Assembly: GCA_017936185.1 (NCBI GenBank)
Contig: JAGBGA010000032.1
Coordinates: forward strand, 1 to 11,920
Direction: 5' to 3'
DNA from: Alphaproteobacteria bacterium
Lineage (GTDB): Bacteria; Pseudomonadota; Alphaproteobacteria; Rs-D84
DNA: 11,920 nucleotides
Shown: in pieces, positions 7,705 through 11,920 of the stretch
How the letters are laid out: every line of letters starts with the position of its first letter
How positions within the stretch are numbered: the stretch's first letter is position 1
The notes under the pieces: generated by a model
What the model was told of the DNA's origin: nothing
The model's input: the letters and a program-made list of their open reading frames with translations, nothing else
Databases searched by the model: none
Translations under genes and position numbers: made by a program

Positions 7705-8248
7705 ATTTGAACAATATGCACAGTTGCTGCGTGAATGGTCGGGGCGTATGAACCTGGTCGCGCCAAGCACATTGAACGATATAGAAAATCGACACTTTGC
7801 CGATTCTGCCCAGTTGGCCGACATTTTACCCAAAGGGGTGCCGGTGGTCGACCTGGGGTCGGGGGCCGGGTTTCCCGGTGTTGTTTTGGCAATACTTGGC
7901 TGGAACGTGATGTGCATCGAATCAATCGGTAAAAAAGTTGCGTTTTTGTCGGCGGTCAAAGAAAAACTTGGGTTGGATAACCTGACAATTTACCATGGTC
8001 GTGTTGAAGATTTTGTCCGGCGTTTACCGGCAAAAAACGATGATTTTGTGTTTACTGCACGCGCATTTGCATCATTGGAAAAAATTATGGACTATGTCGC
8101 ACATACAAAACGCCGGCTTTTTTTACTAAAAGGCCGGGAAATACCGGCAGAAATCAATGTCGCAAAACAAAGATATAAATTCGACTTTGATTTAACACCA
8201 TCCAAGACCGGTGATGGCTTTATAATTTCTGTGCGTTTTGACCGGTAA
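7688..8248 (+). CDS. rsmG: 16S rRNA (guanine-N7)-methyltransferase RsmG
   Basis: SAM-dependent enzyme that methylates N7 of G527 (E. coli numbering) in 16S rRNA; also called GidB. The family features are in order: an N-terminal helix YAQLLREWSGRMNLVA (10-25), RHFADSAQL (35-43), motif I VVDLGSGAGFPG (53-64), an acidic residue E78 ending strand 2 for the SAM ribose, GRVEDF (104-109) and TARAFASL (123-130). At 186 residues it is about 20 shorter than E. coli RsmG (207), mostly at the N-terminus, but no upstream in-frame start codon exists before the TPR gene. No Shine-Dalgarno precedes the ATG, and the promoter geometry suggests a leaderless mRNA. In many alphaproteobacteria it sits between mnmG and parA; here no mnmG is adjacent and a minus-strand gene separates it from parA. 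Confidence 0.95.
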   Translation: MKNNVKFEQYAQLLREWSGRMNLVAPSTLNDIENRHFADSAQLADILPKGVPVVDLGSGAGFPGVVLAILGWNVMCIESIGKKVAFLSAVKEKLGLDNLTIYHGRVEDFVRRLPAKNDDFVFTARAFASLEKIMDYVAHTKRRLFLLKGREIPAEINVAKQRYKFDFDLTPSKTGDGFIISVRFDR

Positions 8249-8261
8249 TTTCATATGAAAT
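8248..8261. other. Perfect 14-bp palindrome between convergent genes
   Basis: ATTTCATATGAAAT is perfectly self-complementary and begins at the last base of the rsmG stop codon, in the 23-bp gap before the stop of the convergent HExxH gene. Its arms TTTCA/TGAAA equal those of parS, with centre TA instead of CG, so it could be a decayed parS site (11 of 16 positions match the consensus). It might instead be a weak stop signal for one of the two genes, as an AT-rich stretch follows. Confidence 0.35.
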
Positions 8262-8271
8262 AAAGTTTATT

Positions 8272-9183
8272 TTATTGAATCTGGTGATTTTTTGAAATTT
8301 TCAAAAAAATCGCGTTTTTGCCGGTAATTTCGTTTATCAAAGAATCAACTGAATTAATTACACGCCGCTTTTGTGTATCACTTGCCACGTGCCACAAATT
8401 TACCGAACCAATCGACATCTTGAATCCCCATAACGCGTCCCATTCACCAGATTCTGGGTCAAACAAAGCGCCCAACATATTGTCACATTCAACATTCGGC
8501 ACATACTTTTTCAATGTTAAACCATCGATATTTCTGGCGATTGTTGTTTTGTATAAACCATGCCTGGTCGCGTCAAGAAAATGACACAAAGCACATTCAA
8601 GTATAATATCCGCAACACGCGAATCTTTATAGAACATAACCGTATAACGATTATACCCAAGCGCATCAATTTGTGACGCCGCAGACGCAACAAAAGATTT
8701 GGTCTTTGGGATGGATAAAACGTCGGCATTGCGGGCTTCAAGATATGTAACTATTTCATACGCAGGCGCCATTATTTCATTCATCGCCGCAACCCGCCCA
8801 CGCGTCAAAGGCGAATACATTGACACGTTTTTTGTCATGTGCGCTTTGCGTGCATGCGCCATTTCGTGCGCAAGACTTAGATAACACAGCCCATTGTTCA
8901 AATCACAATACGCAATAATATCTTTACACGTTGTTGTGGTCGAAAAATAATTAACACAAACACTGTTCTTGCGCGGATTGAACACGCCGGCCGGAACCGA
9001 ATGTTTTATTGATTCAAAATTTTCACAATTTACATTAACTGTATCAGTATAAACAAGTATATCTTGATAATGTTTTTTCCCGGTGTTTACCGGCTTTTTT
9101 GTACAAAATAACAACAGCGGAATCGAAACAGATACCCCCAGACAAATACCAACACACAAAGAACGTAATTTATTCAATGACAT
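8272..9183 (-). CDS. Membrane-anchored HExxH metallopeptidase-like protein
   Basis: A 303-residue protein with an N-terminal signal-anchor or signal peptide (hydrophobic about 8-27) and a zinc-peptidase signature: LSLAHEMAHARKAH gives H106, E107 and H110. A following helix, EIMAPAYEIVTYLEARNADV (136-155), could supply the third ligand, E136 or E149. This HExxH-plus-acidic-helix layout resembles putative alphaproteobacterial metallopeptidase families, but I cannot assign one. Cysteines 53, 76, 86, 93 and 100 cluster before the active site, consistent with a disulfide-rich exported domain. The open frame extends to a TTG at 9243, but the ATG at 9183 was chosen: it starts just before the hydrophobic segment and lies 7 nt after an extended -10, suggesting a leaderless mRNA. 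No Shine-Dalgarno is present. It lies between rsmG and parA in opposite orientation. Substrate unknown. Confidence 0.7.
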   Translation of the reverse strand: MSLNKLRSLCVGICLGVSVSIPLLLFCTKKPVNTGKKHYQDILVYTDTVNVNCENFESIKHSVPAGVFNPRKNSVCVNYFSTTTTCKDIIAYCDLNNGLCYLSLAHEMAHARKAHMTKNVSMYSPLTRGRVAAMNEIMAPAYEIVTYLEARNADVLSIPKTKSFVASAASQIDALGYNRYTVMFYKDSRVADIILECALCHFLDATRHGLYKTTIARNIDGLTLKKYVPNVECDNMLGALFDPESGEWDALWGFKMSIGSVNLWHVASDTQKRRVINSVDSLINEITGKNAIFLKISKNHQIQ

Positions 9184-9190
9184 ATACAAA

Positions 9191-9218
9191 AACATAACAC
9201 AAACAAAAACATTGTCAA
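9191..9218 (-). promoter_or_regulatory. Promoter of the HExxH protein gene
   Basis: The minus strand has a perfect TTGACA (9213-9218), 16 nt, then TATGTT (9191-9196) preceded by TGT (extended -10). The chosen ATG starts 8 nt after the hexamer, at the predicted transcription start. The -35 is 8 bp from the parS-like site, so ParB bound there or spreading could affect it. Confidence 0.6.
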
Positions 9219-9226
9219 CACAAATG

Positions 9227-9242
9227 TATTTCACATGAAACA
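9227..9242. promoter_or_regulatory. parS: parS-like centromere site
   Basis: TATTTCACATGAAACA matches the conserved bacterial parS consensus TGTTTCACGTGAAACA at 14 of 16 positions, differing at positions 2 and 9. It lies 107 bp upstream of parA, in the gap between parA and the divergent HExxH gene, where ParB-parS sites are often found. ParB would load here with CTP and spread; chromosomal parS sites usually lie near the replication origin. Confidence 0.75.
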
Positions 9243-9289
9243 AAGAATATCCAATTGTTTTTAAATGATTTTTTTATGTATGCAAATAT

Positions 9290-9316
9290 ACCACTTGACC
9301 GAATCGGGTGGTTTTT
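9290..9316 (+). terminator. Terminator-shaped hairpin upstream of parA
   Basis: ACCACTTGA (9290-9298) pairs with TCGGGTGGT (9304-9312) over nine pairs including two G-U, with loop CCGAA, followed by T residues through 9316. On the plus strand it could stop read-through from rsmG, which would otherwise run antisense through the HExxH gene into parA. It overlaps the predicted parA promoter, so it may instead be a protein-binding inverted repeat. Confidence 0.45.
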
Positions 9317-9323
9317 ATATGGT
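9295..9323 (+). promoter_or_regulatory. Promoter of parAB
   Basis: TTGACC (9295-9300), 17 nt, TATGGT (9318-9323). Transcription would start near 9330, giving a leader of about 20 nt that contains the GGAAAGGG ribosome site. The promoter is 53 bp from the parS-like site, compatible with ParB-dependent repression, although that is inferred. Confidence 0.5.
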
Positions 9324-9349
9324 ATTGTCAAAAGAATGGAAAGGGTAAA

Positions 9350-10132
9350 ATGGCACATATTATCGCATTTGCAAATCAAAAGGGCGGGGTTGGAAAAACC
9401 ACAACCGCCATTAACATTGGCGCATCGTTGGCCGCAATAAAAAAACGCGTATTGTTAATTGATTTAGACCAACAAGGTAACGCAGGAACCGGACTTGGGT
9501 TCGAACGCGCAAACCACAAACAAAGCGTTTATGGCGTTATTATGGGCACCGCCAGCGCCGCAGACAATATATTAACCACCGCGGTCGCTGGATTACACCT
9601 GTTGCCATCGACACAAACACTTGCCGGGGCGGACATTGATTTGCTTGATATGGAAAACCGCGAATTCAGACTTCGTGACGCACTGCAACCGATTGCAGAT
9701 TATTATGATTATATACTGCTGGATTGTCCGCCGGCATTGGGCTATTTAACAATTAACGCACTGACGGCGGCAGATTCGGTGATTATACCACTGCAGTGTG
9801 AATTTTTTGCGCTTGAAGGCGTACAACAATTAATGGACACGATTTCGGTTGTAAAACAAAAATGGAATCCGTCACTGGAAATACTTGGCGTATTGTTGAC
9901 CATGTACGACAAAAGATATGGAATGACACGCGCCGTAGACGACGATGTAAGAAATACTTTTGGTGACATCGTATTTAAAACCGTCGTACCGCGTAATGTG
10001 CGCGTATCCGAAGCGCCAAGCCATGGTAAACCGGCACTGTTTTATGATTTTAATTCAACCGGCGCCCAGGCATACTTGCGCGTTGCAACCGAAGTCGTAC
10101 AAAGAATTGAAGGGGGAACAGATGGCAACTAA
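9350..10132 (+). CDS. parA: Chromosome partitioning ATPase ParA
   Basis: A 260-residue ParA/Soj-type deviant Walker ATPase that binds DNA nonspecifically and drives segregation of ParB-parS complexes over the nucleoid. The deviant Walker A box KGGVGKTT is at 11-18, with signature lysines K11 and K16. The A' motif reads DLDQQGNAGTGLG (38-50) with D40; most homologues have DPQGN, so Q41 replaces a nearly invariant proline. Walker B is ILLDCPP (122-128) with D125. The open frame reaches back to a GTG at 9308, but the ATG at 9350 gives the canonical N-terminus (MAHIIAFANQKGG) and follows GGAAAGGG by four bases. The stop overlaps parB by 11 bp. No long N-terminal helix-turn-helix domain is present, consistent with a small chromosomal ParA. 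Confidence 0.96.
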   Translation: MAHIIAFANQKGGVGKTTTAINIGASLAAIKKRVLLIDLDQQGNAGTGLGFERANHKQSVYGVIMGTASAADNILTTAVAGLHLLPSTQTLAGADIDLLDMENREFRLRDALQPIADYYDYILLDCPPALGYLTINALTAADSVIIPLQCEFFALEGVQQLMDTISVVKQKWNPSLEILGVLLTMYDKRYGMTRAVDDDVRNTFGDIVFKTVVPRNVRVSEAPSHGKPALFYDFNSTGAQAYLRVATEVVQRIEGGTDGN

Positions 10133-11000
10133 ATTTGGACTTGGGCGTGGATTGGCCGATATCCAAGCCGCACGCGGCACAATACCGGATATATCACTTT
10201 TGACACCAACAGAACGTGTCGTTGTGAAACAAATCCCATTGGTGCAAATTGGCGCAAACCCAGACCAGCCACGAAAAACCTTTACGGATTCTGAACTGAG
10301 CGACCTGGCGGCGTCAATAAAAGAAAAGGGCGTGTTACAACCAATTTTACTGCGCGCGGTATCGGGAAAAACACATGCGTATGAAATTGTTGCCGGCGAA
10401 CGCAGATTTCGTGCATCTAGGATGGCGGGATTAAGCGAAATACCCGCCTTGGTAAAGAATCTTAGCAATGAAAACGCGATGGAAATCGCACTGATTGAAA
10501 ATGTTCAACGCGAAAACTTGAACCCAATCGAAGAAGCAAATGCGTATAAAAACCTGATGGAATGTTGCGATTATGAATTGCCAGATGTGGCACGATTAAT
10601 CGGAAAATCGGAAAGCTATATTCGCAATATGTTACGTTTAACGTCTTTGCCGGAATCGGTACAAAATTTGGTGAGCCAGGGCGAATTGTCTGCGTCACAC
10701 GCGCGAACAATTGCCGTCGCAGAAAACCCCGAAGAATTGGCACACACAATCATTTCAAGTAAATTGTCGGTGTCGGATACAGAAAAACTGGTAAAAAGCG
10801 CACCACGCGCAAAAAACACACGAAAACATTGCAATCGCACAATTGATGATGCGACCATTCGGGATATGGAATCGCGAATCAAAAATGCACTTGGGGTGAA
10901 TGTAAAAATTTCAGAACGTCGCGGCGGGGCAGGGCAAATAACACTAACGTTTGCGACGCGCATGCAATTGCATGATTTATTAGAAAAATTAACCAAGTAA
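10122..11000 (+). CDS. parB: Chromosome partitioning CTPase ParB
   Basis: A 292-residue ParB/Spo0J protein that binds parS, uses CTP to clamp and slide on flanking DNA, and stimulates ParA. It starts with the short conserved ParA-stimulating segment FGLGRGLADI (5-14). The CTP-binding domain follows: PDQPRKTF (47-54), GVLQPI (70-75), GERRFRA (92-98) and ENVQREN (126-132). The helix-turn-helix parS-binding region is about 152-177 (LPDVARLIGKSESYIRNMLR), and the C-terminal dimerisation domain is about 243-292. The start at 10122 is chosen because AAGGGGG precedes it and the encoded N-terminus is canonical; the open frame continues upstream only as parA in another frame. It overlaps parA by 11 bp, so translation is coupled, and a strong terminator follows. 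Confidence 0.96.
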   Translation: MATKFGLGRGLADIQAARGTIPDISLLTPTERVVVKQIPLVQIGANPDQPRKTFTDSELSDLAASIKEKGVLQPILLRAVSGKTHAYEIVAGERRFRASRMAGLSEIPALVKNLSNENAMEIALIENVQRENLNPIEEANAYKNLMECCDYELPDVARLIGKSESYIRNMLRLTSLPESVQNLVSQGELSASHARTIAVAENPEELAHTIISSKLSVSDTEKLVKSAPRAKNTRKHCNRTIDDATIRDMESRIKNALGVNVKISERRGGAGQITLTFATRMQLHDLLEKLTK

Positions 11001-11015
11001 AAAACATCAAAAAAA

Positions 11016-11038
11016 GCCGGCAAATGCCGGCAATTTTT
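11016..11038 (+). terminator. parAB terminator
   Basis: GCCGGC (11016-11021), loop AAAT, GCCGGC (11026-11031), then AATTTTT. It is preceded by seven A residues, so it could also act on the minus strand, for the small membrane-protein gene that converges on it. It lies 15 bp after the parB stop. Confidence 0.85.
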
Positions 11039-11083
11039 AACAATTTTATTATACGCAACAAAACGTTTGTTTTTTTGCATAAT

Positions 11084-11107
11084 AACACCGGTGTTACCGG
11101 TGTTTTT
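11084..11107 (+). terminator. Second hairpin with T-run between parB and the small gene
   Basis: AACACCGG (11084-11091), loop TGTTA, CCGGTGTT (11097-11104), then further T residues to 11107: an 8-bp stem ending in a T-run on the plus strand. It may back up the parAB terminator. Between the two hairpins is an AT stem, AACAAA-ACG-TTTGTT, also followed by a T-run. The stop of the convergent minus-strand gene is 11 bp away. Confidence 0.6.
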
Positions 11108-11117
11108 GTATGTTTTT

Positions 11118-11411
11118 TTATCGTCTTTTTTGTTTGGCATCGTATTCGGCCAATGCGCGCGCAGACCCCAATTTATTTAAATAATTACATGTATGTGATG
11201 GAATATCAATAAACATTGTGCCAAGGGTGTCTTTGGCATTACACTTAATCGTGTTGAAAACCGGCTTCCCTTTGGCAATGTCTTTTATTGCGTTGTTTGC
11301 ATGAAATATTGGCGCAAATGCCGCCAAGACAGTACCCGCAACCATAAAAACAGGCAAAAACGCGCACCAGCGCAAATCATACTTTAATTTAATTTTTGTT
11401 CTTGGGTCCAT
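11118..11411 (-). CDS. Small single-pass membrane protein, function unknown
   Basis: A 97-residue protein I do not recognise. A basic N-terminus (DPRTKIKLKYDLR) precedes one hydrophobic helix, about 15-36, which by the positive-inside rule puts the N-terminus in the cytoplasm and the rest in the periplasm. The exported part has two cysteines, C57 and C75, that could form a disulfide, and a basic tail (AKQKRR). The gene is supported by a good Shine-Dalgarno (AAGGA, 7 nt before the ATG) and a near-consensus promoter at 11437-11464. It stands alone, converging on parB and divergent from ileS. No function is proposed. Confidence 0.75.
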   Translation of the reverse strand: MDPRTKIKLKYDLRWCAFLPVFMVAGTVLAAFAPIFHANNAIKDIAKGKPVFNTIKCNAKDTLGTMFIDIPSHTCNYLNKLGSARALAEYDAKQKRR

Positions 11412-11436
11412 TAATACATCCTTGATATCACAACAA

Positions 11437-11464
11437 AGAATAACACAGGTTTTATTTCTGTCAA
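11437..11464 (-). promoter_or_regulatory. Promoter of the small membrane-protein gene
   Basis: The minus strand has a perfect TTGACA (11459-11464), 16 nt, then TATTCT (11437-11442) preceded by TGT (extended -10). The predicted start near 11430 leaves a leader of about 20 nt that carries the AAGGA ribosome site. The -35 and the TGTGTTAT stretch around the -10 closely match the promoter of the HExxH gene. Confidence 0.6.
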
Positions 11465-11485
11465 TTATTTTATTTATATAAAAAC

Positions 11486-11514
11486 TTGCATTTTCGGTAT
11501 TTTATGTGTAAAGT
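11486..11514 (+). promoter_or_regulatory. Promoter of the ileS leader transcript
   Basis: TTGCAT (11486-11491), 17 nt, TAAAGT (11509-11514), with TGTG just upstream of the -10. The ATG of the leader peptide begins 8 nt after the hexamer, at the predicted transcription start, the same geometry as rsmG and the HExxH gene. The hexamers themselves match consensus only moderately. Confidence 0.5.
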
Positions 11515-11521
11515 TGTTTTC

Positions 11522-11554
11522 ATGAAACAAAAAACAATAATTATTATTAGATAA
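11522..11554 (+). CDS. ileS leader peptide with four Ile codons
   Basis: The ten-codon ORF reads MKQKTIIIIR and stops at TAA. Codons 6-9 are ATA-ATT-ATT-ATT (11537-11548), four isoleucines in a row directly before an intrinsic terminator and the gene for isoleucyl-tRNA synthetase. This is the hallmark of a leader peptide for ribosome-mediated attenuation, as in the trp, his, ilv and pheST leaders of enterobacteria. No Shine-Dalgarno precedes the ATG, but the ATG lies at the predicted transcription start, so leaderless initiation is likely. When charged tRNA-Ile is scarce, the ribosome should stall at these codons. The RNA folds that follow (11555-11603) fit this model in detail. Expression is untested, and the ORF is too short for codon statistics. 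Confidence 0.75.
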   Translation: MKQKTIIIIR

Positions 11555-11603
11555 CGGTCGACTGCGCTTCTGCGGTGGCTGGGGCGCGTATGCGCCCGTT
11601 TTT
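11555..11603 (+). promoter_or_regulatory. Transcription attenuator of ileS
   Basis: Three alternative hairpins can be drawn. Protector (1:2): 11555-11566 with 11571-11581, bulge at G11560, loop CTTC, eleven pairs including G-U. Antiterminator (2:3): GCGCTTC (11564-11570) with GGGGCGC (11581-11587), seven pairs with two G-U. Terminator (3:4): GGGCGC (11582-11587) with GCGCCC (11592-11597), loop GTAT, then G and five T (11599-11603). The antiterminator uses the same bases as the other two, so they exclude each other. A ribosome stalled on the Ile codons would leave 11564-11570 free and allow read-through; one at the stop codon (11552-11554) would cover that segment and favour termination. Confidence 0.75.
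11582..11603 (+). terminator. Intrinsic terminator within the ileS leader
   Basis: A perfect 6-bp all-GC stem (GGGCGC, loop GTAT, GCGCCC) followed by GTTTTT. It is placed between the leader peptide and ileS, on the same strand, 22 nt before the ileS ATG, where a constitutive terminator would make no sense. Confidence 0.85.
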
Positions 11604-11624
11604 AATGTAAAAATGGAGTAAAAT

Positions 11625-11920
11625 ATGTCATATCCAAAAACCGATGCCAAAGTGAATTTTACAACACTTGAACAGGATGTTTTAAAATACTGGCGCGAAA
11701 ATAATACATTCCATAAATCTTTGGAACGCACAAAACAAGGCGCACCATTTTCATTCTATGATGGGCCACCCTTTGCAAATGGGTTGCCACACTGGGGGCA
11801 TTTGGGTGTGTCGGTTGTAAAAGATATGGTTGCACGTTTCCAAACAATGTCGGGACGACATGTCGTGCGCGAATTGGGGTGGGATTGCCATGGGTTGCCC
11901 GCGGAAAATTCTGTGGAAAA
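11625..11920 (+). CDS. ileS: Isoleucine--tRNA ligase, type 2 (5' part)
   Basis: Only the first 98 codons are in the window; the gene runs off the end. It charges tRNA-Ile with isoleucine. The N-terminal catalytic fold shows FSFYDGPPFANGLPHWGHL (42-60), where HWGH (56-59) is the HIGH motif, then ELGWDCHGLP near 83-92. FYDGPPFANGLPH marks the type 2 enzyme of archaea, eukaryotes and some bacteria including Rickettsia; the common bacterial type 1 has HDGPPYANG-IHIGH. Some type 2 enzymes are insensitive to mupirocin (for example MupA). The start follows GGAG (11615-11618) by six bases. Expression is likely controlled by the leader-peptide attenuator just upstream. The editing domain, KMSKS loop and anticodon domain lie beyond the window. 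Confidence 0.95.
   Translation, partial: MSYPKTDAKVNFTTLEQDVLKYWRENNTFHKSLERTKQGAPFSFYDGPPFANGLPHWGHLGVSVVKDMVARFQTMSGRHVVRELGWDCHGLPAENSVE

Noticed and set aside
7667..7795. 43-residue N-terminal extension of the TPR protein
   Set aside because: It overlaps rsmG and the bidirectional promoter, has no Shine-Dalgarno or signal features, and hides a textbook membrane anchor that begins at 7666.
9184..9243. N-terminal extension of the HExxH protein from a TTG at 9243
   Set aside because: It runs across the parS-like site and a TTGACA -35, and starts with a rare codon; the ATG at 9183 fits the promoter and the signal-anchor.
10616..11140. 174-codon minus-strand ORF over the parB 3' end
   Set aside because: It is antisense to parB and its terminator, and resembles no protein.
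11515..11529. parS-like palindrome TGTTTTCATGAAACA at the ileS leader start
   Set aside because: It has 15 instead of 16 positions and lacks the CACGTG-like centre, so half-site spacing is wrong for ParB; the leader ORF start explains part of it.
11522..11603. T-box riboswitch upstream of ileS
   Set aside because: The leader is under 110 nt and has no room for stem I, the specifier loop or the T-box sequence; the Ile-codon ORF explains the terminator better.
1..11920. tRNA, rRNA, CRISPR arrays, insertion sequences, DnaA-box clusters
   Set aside because: I looked for these and found no cloverleaf-like segments with CCA-type ends, no regularly spaced direct repeats, no transposase motifs and no TTATCCACA-type cluster.

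Overview
The window reads as chromosomal DNA of a host- or gut-associated alphaproteobacterium, probably near the Rickettsiales/RF32-type gut lineages. The support is the rsmG (gidB) - parA - parB neighbourhood with a parS-like site, an IleRS of the archaeal/eukaryotic 'type 2' class as in Rickettsia, a bacterial-type ValRS, moderately AT-rich sequence with A/T-rich spacers, and tight gene packing with ATGA overlaps. The lineage is inferred from gene content, not from a marker gene.

Layout. (1) 1-119: no gene, one degenerate palindromic repeat. (2) 120-1762, minus: a two-gene operon of unrecognised exported proteins; the upstream one has an internal A-B-A-B duplication of Gly/Ala-rich hairpins and the downstream one a Thr-rich tail. 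(3) 1885-5039, minus: valS, lacking the C-terminal coiled coil, followed by a FatA-like acyl-ACP thioesterase, from a promoter at 5077-5104. (4) 5162-7666, minus: a membrane-anchored TPR protein overlapping gpsA, closed by a hairpin that starts in the gpsA stop codon. (5) 7688-8248, plus: rsmG, divergent from the TPR gene with only 21 bp between start codons and opposed, overlapping -10 elements. (6) 8272-9183, minus: an anchored HExxH metallopeptidase-like protein sitting between rsmG and parA. (7) 9227-11038, plus: parS-like site, parA, parB (11-bp overlap), terminator. (8) 11118-11411, minus: a small one-TM protein. (9) 11486-11920, plus: promoter, a ten-residue leader peptide with four consecutive Ile codons, mutually exclusive hairpins including an intrinsic terminator, then the 5' end of ileS.

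The most notable system is the ileS leader. The short ORF Met-Lys-Gln-Lys-Thr-Ile-Ile-Ile-Ile-Arg-stop (11522-11554) is followed by RNA that can form a protector hairpin, an antiterminator, and a terminator 22 nt before the ileS start codon. This is the layout of ribosome-mediated attenuation, here controlling the enzyme that charges tRNA-Ile. A second theme is start codons placed about 7-9 nt after a good -10 hexamer with no Shine-Dalgarno sequence (rsmG, the TPR gene, the HExxH gene and the ileS leader peptide), which suggests leaderless or nearly leaderless mRNAs. Genes inside operons, and valS, parA, ileS and the small membrane protein, do carry Shine-Dalgarno sequences.

No tRNA, rRNA, CRISPR array, insertion sequence or prophage gene was recognised. 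No gene-free stretch exceeds 300 bp.
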